Below are positions 17,219-23,508 of a stretch of DNA of 41,354 bases, piece after piece (the first letter of the stretch is position 1; every line of letters begins with the position of its first letter). The position numbers were made by a program, and so were the translations under genes. This stretch comes from Candidatus Bipolaricaulota bacterium (GTDB lineage: Bacteria > Bipolaricaulota > Bipolaricaulia > UBA7950 > UBA9294), in NCBI GenBank assembly GCA_026390345.1, contig JAPLGD010000031.1:1-41354 (forward strand), in the 5' to 3' direction. The notes under the pieces are model-generated. The model did not search any database and was not told where the DNA came from. It saw only the letters and a list, made by a program, of their open reading frames with translations.

Positions 17219-18418
17219 CTACCCAACCTGGGTCATCTTGGGAGCCTGGACCGGGCAGATCCACGTGCAGATCCCGCACCCGTCGCAGGCGTTCTGGTCA
17301 ACGACCGCCTTCTTGCTCTTCATCGAGATCGCCGTGAAGAAGCACGAGTCGACGCACTTCCCGCACCCGACGCACTTCGCCTTGTCGATGGATGCCTTCA
17401 CCGGTGGGTCCTGTACAAGCTGCGCCTCGGACTTGAGGTCCTTCAGGAGCTTCCCGCGGAAGTCCTCGAGGCTCTCGTACCCGTGGCGCTCCATGTACCC
17501 CTCGATCCCGTTCGTCATCTCGCCGATGAGGCCATACCCCTTGGCGTAGAGAGCGCCGCACACCTGCACCGTCGTCGCGCCGACGAGGATGTACTTCACA
17601 ACGTCCCGCCAGTCTGACACACCGGACACGCCCGAGAGCGGGACGTTGACAGCGCGCGAGAGGCGCGCGATCCACGCCAGTCCCACCGGCCGGTTCCACG
17701 TGCCACCCATGCCCCCGAAGGCCGGTTGGAGCAGGAACTCCTCCTTCTCGGCGTCGATCTCGAGGACGGGCCGACCAAACGTTCCGATCGCCGTGATCGC
17801 GTCGGCCCCCGCTTCGACAACCTTCGGGCCGACTTCGGCGGGGTCCTCCCAATCCGCCATGAGCTTGCAGATCACCGGGACCTTCGCCACGCTCTTGACC
17901 GCCGACACGATCCCAGGGTCCGTCTGGTTGTGCTTGATCTTCGGAAGGCAGTGCATGTTCAGCTCAATGGCGTCTGAGCCCGCATCCTGCATGATCTCGG
18001 CCAGTTTTTTCCAGTCGTCGTACTTGTACGGGGCGGCGCAGATGCTGGCAATGATTGGCATCTCGATCTCTTTCTTGAGCTGCCGAATGCCTTCCGCGTA
18101 CTCGTCCGGCGTGGGGTAGCGCTCCCCGTATCGGAATACGGTGAAGTAGCCGTCCTTTGCGGTCAGGGCGGGATCGTAGCCCGTCCCTGCCTTGTTGATG
18201 ACCGCAAACCGCGGCCGTGGGTTCTTCCCGTACCGTTGGATTGGCTCTCCCGGCTTCGACACCGGGAAGACCACGGACTTGATCACTGCGCTGCCGGCTC
18301 CCGCCTTGTCCAGACGACGCAGGTTCATCGGCCCGATCGTCGGCGTCGCCGACGCCGCGATGATCGGGTTCCGCATCTTGACGCCGCAGTACTCGACTTT
18401 CAGTGACACGTTTCTCAC
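17219..18418 (-). CDS. Dihydropyrimidine-dehydrogenase/dihydroorotate-dehydrogenase-like flavoprotein with C-terminal ferredoxin domain (PreA-like), copy 1
   Basis: Residues about 1-320 form an FMN-binding TIM barrel like PreA or class-1 dihydroorotate dehydrogenase (RNPIIAASATPT, GADAITAIGTFG, PLSGVSGVSDWRDVVKYI, GATTVQVC). Residues about 349-395 are a 2[4Fe-4S] ferredoxin (CVGCGKCVDSC, CDGCGICTWICP). The active-site Cys position is kept as C157 (ELNMHC versus ELNLSC). Such enzymes add or remove hydrogen across a C=C bond of an amide-like ring; the real substrate here is unknown, and no dihydropyrimidinase is nearby. Start: GTG 18418 overlaps the gntR stop (GTGA); GTG 18409 has better SD spacing and is possible. 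A paralogue lies at 21289-22467. Confidence 0.87.
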   Translation of the reverse strand: MRNVSLKVEYCGVKMRNPIIAASATPTIGPMNLRRLDKAGAGSAVIKSVVFPVSKPGEPIQRYGKNPRPRFAVINKAGTGYDPALTAKDGYFTVFRYGERYPTPDEYAEGIRQLKKEIEMPIIASICAAPYKYDDWKKLAEIMQDAGSDAIELNMHCLPKIKHNQTDPGIVSAVKSVAKVPVICKLMADWEDPAEVGPKVVEAGADAITAIGTFGRPVLEIDAEKEEFLLQPAFGGMGGTWNRPVGLAWIARLSRAVNVPLSGVSGVSDWRDVVKYILVGATTVQVCGALYAKGYGLIGEMTNGIEGYMERHGYESLEDFRGKLLKDLKSEAQLVQDPPVKASIDKAKCVGCGKCVDSCFFTAISMKSKKAVVDQNACDGCGICTWICPVQAPKMTQVG

Positions 18419-19218
18419 TCCTCTCTGATCCTCTTGGTTTCCGGTGCCTCGACGTCCGCCTCGATCCGCCCGACGTGCTGAAGCATCAAACGGACTGCTC
18501 TCTCCGTGTCCTGTGAACGGATGGCCAGCAGAATCTGGTGGTGCTCCTCAATCAGCCACTGCACGACCCGGGCCATGTCGTCCCCCATCTCCCGCAAACG
18601 GCTGTCCCGAACCACGCTCCAGAGGCGCTCGGTCATGACCTGGTAGAGCATCCAGTACTCGAGCTTCGCAAGGAGCGTGTTCCCGGTCGCCACAGCGAGC
18701 GACATGTGGAAGACGCGATTCGCCTCAAGGTAGGCCTCAATGCCACCGCGGTTCATCGCGTCGGCCAGGCGCCGAAACGCGAGATCGATCTGCGCCGCCT
18801 TGCCCGGAGTCAGCTCCGGGACGAGCGTCCGCAGGACCACTTCCTCCACCACCACGCGAAGCTGAAAGAGCTCGTGTGGGCTCTCCGACTCGGCGAGAAG
18901 GAGGAGCCCAGACCCCTCCTCCGCCTTCTTCTCCTCGGCCGCCACCGGGTACGCGCCGACTCCCGGCACAATCCGAATCCTCCCCGCCATCCGCAGGGCC
19001 ACGAGGGCCTCGTGGACGGGGGATCGCGTCATCCCGAGCGAGTCGGCGATGTCCCTCTCGGACGGGAGTTTCGCGTTCGGATTCGCAGATGCGAGCAGCT
19101 CGATGATGTACGTAAAGGCTGTGACGCTCTTCTTGGCCTCCCCGATTGGAGCTTCGGGGCGCAAGAATGAGGGATGAGACGCCATGCCGCTGGTTGCGTT
19201 GGACCCTCGGTCGCTCAT
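18415..19218 (-). CDS. GntR-family transcriptional regulator with FCD effector domain, regulator 1
   Basis: 267 residues. The N-terminal winged helix-turn-helix (KLPSERDIADSLGMTRSPVHEAL) is of FadR type, and the C-terminal all-helical FCD domain keeps the metal/ligand histidines (VFHMSLAVATGN, EEHHQILLAI, LQHVGRIE). It probably represses the operon it heads in the absence of a carboxylate effector. The start ATG at 19218 lies 2 bp from an 18-bp operator and about 5 nt from the predicted transcription start, so the mRNA would be nearly leaderless; the next in-frame ATG (19185) has no SD. The same operator recurs at 21082 and 33486, making this the best candidate for a local regulon regulator. 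Regulator 2 (31367) is similar in its recognition helix and is the alternative. Confidence 0.92.
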   Translation of the reverse strand: MSDRGSNATSGMASHPSFLRPEAPIGEAKKSVTAFTYIIELLASANPNAKLPSERDIADSLGMTRSPVHEALVALRMAGRIRIVPGVGAYPVAAEEKKAEEGSGLLLLAESESPHELFQLRVVVEEVVLRTLVPELTPGKAAQIDLAFRRLADAMNRGGIEAYLEANRVFHMSLAVATGNTLLAKLEYWMLYQVMTERLWSVVRDSRLREMGDDMARVVQWLIEEHHQILLAIRSQDTERAVRLMLQHVGRIEADVEAPETKRIREE

Positions 19219-19220
19219 AC

Positions 19221-19238
19221 TGGTATGCCAGTATGCCG
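19221..19238 (-). promoter_or_regulatory. GntR operator site A
   Basis: Minus-strand reading CGGCATACTGGCATACCA, matching operator C at 15-16 of 18 positions and operator B closely. It contains the -10 box of the gntR promoter and ends 2 bp before the gntR ATG, so a bound repressor would block RNA polymerase. This indicates autoregulation of the 18-gene minus operon. Confidence 0.75.
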
Positions 19239-19258
19239 GTCACCAGAGACCTTGTCAA
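19230..19258 (-). promoter_or_regulatory. Promoter of the long minus-strand operon (gntR onward)
   Basis: Sigma-70-type: -35 TTGACA (19258-19253, perfect consensus), 17-bp spacer, -10 CATACT (19235-19230). Predicted transcription start about 19222-19224, only about 5 nt before the gntR ATG. The -10 lies inside operator A. Confidence 0.75.
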
Positions 19259-19474
19259 CCCCGGCACACTCGGGAACGCCTCGGAAGAAATCTCGGCTGC
19301 CCTGGAACCAAACCAGCCGAAGCAACGGGCATCCACCTCCCGGACGCGCCGCCTTGCCCCGGAGCGCAGAACCGCCACGCGCATGCTCTCACCGAAGCCC
19401 GCCGGACGGATCTCACGAATCGAGACTACTGAGAGCCGCATTCTCCGCCGCCGGACGGTCCGCCTTCAAAAAAG

Positions 19475-19503
19475 TGGACGACGTCCGGTTCCCCCCTGAT
19501 AAT
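19475..19503 (+). promoter_or_regulatory. Candidate promoter of the aminotransferase gene
   Basis: -35 TGGACG (19475-19480), 17-bp spacer, -10 GATAAT (19498-19503). Predicted start about 19510, giving a leader of about 55 nt. No copy of the shared operator is present here, so this gene may be expressed independently. Confidence 0.5.
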
Positions 19504-19564
19504 GCCTGGCAAGGGCCCAACCGCGCCGTTCGGCCGGTGGACCCTTCCGGGGGTGAGCAGAGCT

Positions 19565-20788
19565 ATGGTGTTGGGTGTTTCGAGTCGCGTGTCCTCGCTC
19601 AAAGACTCTCCCATACGGCGACTGACTCCGTGGGCCAACGCAGCGAAGGAGCGGGGAATCCACGTTCACCACTTGAACATTGGGCAGCCGGACATCCCGG
19701 TTCCTGCGTCGTTCATGGACGGAGTGCGCAATGCTCCGGTAGGGGTTCTGTCGTACACGCCCGCCGCTGGCATGCCCGAAACCATCGGCGCCCTGGTGCA
19801 CTTCTACGAAGAGCTGGGGATCCACCTCGCTCCAGAGGACCTTTGCGTCACAATCGGCGGAAGCGAAGCGATCAGTTTCGCTCTCCAGACTGTGGCTAAT
19901 CCTGGCGACGAGATCCTCGTCCCCGAGCCGCTCTATCCGAACTACATCGCCCAAGCGATCGCGTGTGGGCTTCGCGTCGTCCCCATCACCACGACTCTCG
20001 ATCGCGCGTTCCATCTTCCGCCGATCTCCGAGATCGAGCGCCGAGTCACGCGCCGAACGAGAGCGATTCTCTTCTCCAACCCCGGTAATCCAACGGGCGC
20101 CAGCTACTCGCGTGGCGAGTTGGCGGCACTGGCCGAGCTAGCTCTGAGACGCGATGTCTACTTGGTCGCCGATGAGCCATACCGCGAGATGACGTACGAC
20201 ACAGAACCGGTCAGCGTCCTGGCCCTCCCGGGACTCGAGCGGCACGCGATCCTCCTCGACTCGATCTCCAAGCGCCTCCCTGCGTGTGGCGCGCGGATCG
20301 GCTGCCTTGCTAGCCGGAACCAGGAGGTCATGAAGGCTGCATACCGGCTCTGCGGCACCCGAGTCGCGCCGCCGACCCTCGAGCAGTACGGCCTGATTGC
20401 GTTCCTCCGCGACCCCGATCACCAGCGTGAGATGCGGAGTATCGTCGACACGTTCCGCTCTCGGCGCGACATCATGTTCGCGGCTCTCCAAGCGATCCCG
20501 GGCGTCGTTTGCTCCAAGCCCGAGGGTGCGTTCTACATGTTCGTTCGATTCTCCGACATTGCGGACGCCGAAGAGTTCGCGAAGTACCTCCTCACAGACT
20601 TCGAACTGGACGGGGAGACCGTAATGCTGGCCCCCGGGGCGGACTTCTACGCTACGCCTGGACTGGGGAGGAATGAGGCGAGAATCGCCTACGTCCTCAA
20701 CGAGACCGAGCTGGCGCGAGCGGCCGCCGTGTTGAACGCGGGATTGGAGGCCTACACCCGGCGCGTATCAGCCGACTTCCGCCCCTAG
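19565..20788 (+). CDS. Class I/II pyridoxal-phosphate aminotransferase
   Basis: Transfers an amino group between an amino acid and a 2-oxoacid in the cytoplasm; likely supplies 2-oxoacids to the Por and hydroxyacid dehydrogenase enzymes. 407 residues, fold-type I (AspC/alanine-type). Visible: the N-terminal HHLNIGQPDIP, SYTPAAGMPE, PGNPTGASYSRGEL with the Asn contacting PLP, VADEPYREMTYD with the ring-binding Asp and Tyr, the Schiff-base Lys236 in DSISKRLP, and a C-terminal carboxylate Arg in GRNEARIAYV. The start at 19565 (MVLGVSSRVSSL) has GGGGGTGAG 7-8 nt upstream; a frame extension to 19502 begins inside the promoter. Divergent from gntR and monocistronic by appearance. Amino-acid specificity not readable. 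Confidence 0.93.
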   Translation: MVLGVSSRVSSLKDSPIRRLTPWANAAKERGIHVHHLNIGQPDIPVPASFMDGVRNAPVGVLSYTPAAGMPETIGALVHFYEELGIHLAPEDLCVTIGGSEAISFALQTVANPGDEILVPEPLYPNYIAQAIACGLRVVPITTTLDRAFHLPPISEIERRVTRRTRAILFSNPGNPTGASYSRGELAALAELALRRDVYLVADEPYREMTYDTEPVSVLALPGLERHAILLDSISKRLPACGARIGCLASRNQEVMKAAYRLCGTRVAPPTLEQYGLIAFLRDPDHQREMRSIVDTFRSRRDIMFAALQAIPGVVCSKPEGAFYMFVRFSDIADAEEFAKYLLTDFELDGETVMLAPGADFYATPGLGRNEARIAYVLNETELARAAAVLNAGLEAYTRRVSADFRP

Positions 20789-20796
20789 AGAGAGAA

Positions 20797-20825
20797 CGGT
20801 TTGCCGGTCCCTGCCCGGCAAGCCG
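20797..20825 (+). terminator. Terminator-like hairpin after the aminotransferase gene
   Basis: 11-bp stem (arms from CGGTTTGCCGG at 20797 and CCGGCAAGCCG ending 20825) with one G-U pair and a 7-nt loop, 9 nt after the stop codon. No clear T-run follows, so termination efficiency is uncertain. Confidence 0.55.
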
Positions 20826-21045
20826 ACACCGCCAAGTGCAGGGCTCGCCCTACATGCGCTTGCTTGCCCGCGATCCTCTTGCACTGTGACTCCAACCGCT
20901 CGTCGGGCCATTGCGCGGGCTCGCGAGGGTATCGATCAGCGCCTCCAAGCATGTTCCATGCACGCACGCGGCAAAGGATCTTCCATTCTCTCCGCCCGCC
21001 CGTCAGTTTGGTGAACTGTCGTTCTATTCCCCCAGGTGCTCTCCC

Positions 21046-21074
21046 TAGACAGAGGGGGGCGATAACTGTATTTT
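21046..21074 (+). promoter_or_regulatory. Promoter of the second PreA-like operon
   Basis: -35 TAGACA (21046-21051), 17-bp spacer, -10 TATTTT (21069-21074). Transcription would start near 21081, immediately before operator B. Confidence 0.55.
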
Positions 21075-21081
21075 GGTCTAT

Positions 21082-21099
21082 CGGTATGCCGGCATACCG
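21082..21099 (+). promoter_or_regulatory. GntR operator site B
   Basis: Perfect 18-bp palindrome CGGTATGCCGGCATACCG. A third overlapping half-site (GGTATACA) follows to about 21106, giving an 8-bp period. Position just downstream of the predicted start site fits a repressor roadblock. Confidence 0.8.
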
Positions 21100-21109
21100 G
21101 TATACAGGA

Positions 21110-21130
21110 ACGGGGAGCCACGCTCCCCGT
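21110..21130 (+). other. Leader hairpin downstream of operator B
   Basis: Perfect 8-bp stem (ACGGGGAG / CTCCCCGT) with a 5-nt loop, starting about 30 nt into the predicted mRNA leader. Could stabilise the 5' end or act in attenuation; no function is demonstrated. Confidence 0.45.
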
Positions 21131-21288
21131 CGGTCGAGCAGGAGGTGGAAGATCTCAAGTCAGCAGAGACCGCACCGACAGCCTCCTCCTATCCTCGTTC
21201 GTCCACTCCACCTAATCACTCTCCTTCGGTGCAGGGGTTGGCCCGCGTGACGCGGGGTTCCGTTCGCCTAATAGGGAAGGGAGACAGC

Positions 21289-22467
21289 ATGGTGTCGTTC
21301 GTCGGTCTCGAACTAAAGAATCCAATCATCGCGGCGTCCGCCTCGGAAACGTGGAACGTCTCTGACCTGTTAAAGGCGGAGAAGGGCGGAGCCGGAGCAG
21401 TCGTTACCAAGTCCGTGGGCTATCACAGCAAGACGGAAGCGCGGTTTGTCGGGCATCCGCGTCCTCGATATCGCCTAGTGAACAAGGGCTTCTCCTGGGA
21501 TCCCGCGCTTGATAAGGAAGGCGCGTTCTTCAGTCTGTACCGTCTCGGCGAGATGCAGGCCCCCGAAGAGCCCGAGCAGTACGCAGATGTCGTCCGCGCC
21601 GCAAAGGAAGCCCTTTCGATTCCTCTGATCGTCAGCCTCGCCAACGTCTGGGTGCCACCCTACAAGGAGTGGGCGAAGACGGCGAAAATCATGGAGAAGG
21701 CGGGGGCCGACGCCTTGGAGCTTGACCTGTCAGCACACCCGATGCCGAAGGCGACGGATCCGAATATTGTGCGTAGCGTCCGGGATGCGGTGAGTCTCCC
21801 GGTCATCGCGAAGATGATGATCGGAACCGAGGATCCTAAAGAGATGGGGCCGCAGCTTGAGAAGGCGGGGGCCGATGCCATCTGCGCCATCGGGACGGGA
21901 CCCGGTCTCTGTTTGGAGGTCGACGTACAGGCCGAGAAGCTAGCGCTTCAGCCCAGCTTTCTCGCAACCGGCGGACCGTGGTACCGACCGATCGGACTGG
22001 CTTTCATCGCGCAGCTCGCGCGGTCGGTGAACATTCCGCTTTCCGGGGTAACGGGTGTCGTGACCTGGGAAGACGCCGCGAAGTACATCATGCTTGGCGC
22101 CACAACGGTTCAAGTCTGCGCTGCCATCTACGCCCACGGGTACGGGACCCTCGGCGAGATCGCCGACGGCCTCGCGCGATTCATGCACGCAAAGGGGTAC
22201 TCGTCCGTCGAGGCGTTCCGGGGGAAGCTCCTCGATCAACTCGTTCCGGATTGGGGCAACCTCGAGCTCGATGCACCCGTGGCCGCAGCCGTAGAAGACC
22301 GGAAGTGCACCGTCTGCGGTCGCTGTATTGACACCTGCTTCTACGACGCGATCTCGTTGGCTCCGAGCCGCAAGTCGGTGGTGATCGACAGAGGCAAGTG
22401 CGATGGCTGCGGTCTGTGCGTGTCCAGGTGCCTCGTCGGCGCGCTCTCGATGAAGCGCTTCGACTAG
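21289..22467 (+). CDS. PreA-like flavoprotein with C-terminal 2[4Fe-4S] domain, copy 2 (active-site Cys replaced)
   Basis: 392-residue paralogue of the protein at 17219-18418, with the same FMN barrel (KNPIIAASASET, GADAICAIGTGPG, PLSGVTGVVTWEDAAKYI, GATTVQVC) and ferredoxin tail (CTVCGRCIDTC, CDGCGLCVSRC). The residue aligned with the catalytic Cys is Ala149 (ELDLSAH versus ELNMHC in copy 1), so it may not carry out the usual proton transfer and could have a different substrate or an electron-transfer role. ATG at 21289 with GGGAG 5 nt upstream. First gene of the operon PreA-DUF3830-flavodoxin-AOR-SBP-permeases-LUD under operator B. Confidence 0.87.
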   Translation: MVSFVGLELKNPIIAASASETWNVSDLLKAEKGGAGAVVTKSVGYHSKTEARFVGHPRPRYRLVNKGFSWDPALDKEGAFFSLYRLGEMQAPEEPEQYADVVRAAKEALSIPLIVSLANVWVPPYKEWAKTAKIMEKAGADALELDLSAHPMPKATDPNIVRSVRDAVSLPVIAKMMIGTEDPKEMGPQLEKAGADAICAIGTGPGLCLEVDVQAEKLALQPSFLATGGPWYRPIGLAFIAQLARSVNIPLSGVTGVVTWEDAAKYIMLGATTVQVCAAIYAHGYGTLGEIADGLARFMHAKGYSSVEAFRGKLLDQLVPDWGNLELDAPVAAAVEDRKCTVCGRCIDTCFYDAISLAPSRKSVVIDRGKCDGCGLCVSRCLVGALSMKRFD

Positions 22468-22539
22468 GCTGCAAGCCGCCCGCCGGGGTGGACACGAAGT
22501 GGCTCCGGCGGCGTACCTAGCAACGGAAAGGAGTGGACA

Positions 22540-22944
22540 GTGAAGAGGTTTGAGATGCAGTTCGAAGGCGGAGACAAGTTTACGGCCGTTCTGCTCGAGG
22601 ACCAGGCTCCCAAGAGCGCCAAGGTCTTCTGGGACAATATTCCCCACGAGGCTATCGTCAAACATGCTAAGTTCTCAGGTGAGGAGATCTACTTCTTCCT
22701 CAAGGACGGAGCAAATGTGGAGGCGGAGAACCGCCTGGAACCGGTCGCCGGCGACATCTGCTACGAGGCTGCGGGACGTCCCGTCGTCGTGATCTACTAC
22801 GGTAACAGCATCCACGTCTGGGCTCACGGCGACCACCACCTGAAGAACCGTTTCGCCCATATCGAGGGCGACCTCGCTGCTCTGCACAAGGTAGGAGAAC
22901 GGGTCCACGTGGGGGCAGAGAAAGTCAAGGTCCGGAGGCTTTGA
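22540..22944 (+). CDS. DUF3830-like (cyclophilin-like) small protein, copy 2
   Basis: 134-residue cytoplasmic protein (MKRFEMQFEGGDKFTAVLLE...) clearly related to the one at 15901-16302: LLEDQAPK, VKHAKFSG, AGDICYE and IYYGN are shared, and both start MKR[VF]E. The GTG at 22540 has AAAGGAG 5 nt upstream. It follows the PreA-like gene, as copy 1 follows its PreA-like/nitrilase-like genes, so the link between the two families is repeated. Function unknown. Confidence 0.86.
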   Translation: MKRFEMQFEGGDKFTAVLLEDQAPKSAKVFWDNIPHEAIVKHAKFSGEEIYFFLKDGANVEAENRLEPVAGDICYEAAGRPVVVIYYGNSIHVWAHGDHHLKNRFAHIEGDLAALHKVGERVHVGAEKVKVRRL

Positions 22945-23007
22945 GCGCCGCCCCACAACCGTTGGCGCTCCAGCACACGCAAACGATCTGAGAAAGGGGG
23001 ATCCGCA

Positions 23008-23505
23008 GTGAACGTCAAGGTCGCTGTCCTCTACTACTCGAAAACCGGGAACACGAAGAAAATGGCCGAGCACGTGGCCCGCGGCGTTGAGAAGGCGGGC
23101 GGAGAAGTCGTCCTCCGCTCCTTCGAAGACGCCACCGTGGACCTGTTGCCGGAATGCGACGGGATCATCCTCGGAGCTCCAACGTACTTCGGGCTCCCAG
23201 CAAGCCCCTTGCAGGCGTTCGTTGACGCATCGATCAAGTACATGAGGAAGCTCGAGAACAAGGTCGGCGGCGCCTTCACCTCCTCGATCCGTCGCGCTGG
23301 CGGCAACGAAACAACGATCATGGCCATCCTCCAGATGATGCTCGTGCACGGGATGATCGTTCAGGGGACCACCGAGATGGACCACTATGGAGCCGTAGCG
23401 ATTGGTGAGCCCGACGCGTTGGCCGTCGAGCAGTGCGAGCATCTGGGGATCCGCGTTACGAAACTCGCTCAGAAGCTGAAGGCTTCCTTGGCAAAGGAGG
23501 TCTAG
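23008..23505 (+). CDS. Flavodoxin-like FMN protein
   Basis: 165-residue flavodoxin-fold protein resembling WrbA or flavodoxin-family NAD(P)H:quinone oxidoreductases. It has the FMN phosphate loop YSKTGNTKKMAEHVARG, the second FMN loop GAPTYFGLPASPLQ and a late loop GGNETTIMAILQ. Probably exchanges electrons with the neighbouring AOR or PreA-like enzyme, replacing ferredoxin, though a reductase role is equally possible. GTG at 23008 with SD AAAGGGGG. The AOR gene starts 3 nt after its stop and uses an SD (AAAGGAGG) inside this gene's end. Confidence 0.88.
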   Translation: MNVKVAVLYYSKTGNTKKMAEHVARGVEKAGGEVVLRSFEDATVDLLPECDGIILGAPTYFGLPASPLQAFVDASIKYMRKLENKVGGAFTSSIRRAGGNETTIMAILQMMLVHGMIVQGTTEMDHYGAVAIGEPDALAVEQCEHLGIRVTKLAQKLKASLAKEV

Positions 23506-23508
23506 GGG

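Larger units (their letters stand above)
19219..19564. other. Divergent intergenic region between gntR and the aminotransferase gene
   Basis: 346 nt without a supported gene. Its left end holds the gntR promoter and operator (19221-19258, firing left); its right half holds a candidate promoter for the aminotransferase (19475-19503, firing right). The part from 19260 to 19470 shows no motif or ORF that I can support. Confidence 0.7.
20789..21288. other. 500-nt intergenic control region upstream of the second PreA/DUF3830/AOR operon
   Basis: Contains, in order, a terminator-like hairpin after the aminotransferase (20797-20825), about 220 nt with nothing recognisable, a promoter (21046-21074), operator B (21082-21099), a leader hairpin (21110-21130) and about 160 nt of leader up to the SD at about 21280. 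The leader has AGGAGG (about 21141) and CCTCCT (about 21182) segments that could pair. The PreA frame is open back to 21073, but no SD-supported start exists before 21289. Confidence 0.65.

Noticed and set aside
21073-21288. 72-codon in-frame N-terminal extension of PreA-like copy 2
   Set aside because: Begins within operator B, has no SD-supported start, and is not present in copy 1; the ATG at 21289 has a good SD.
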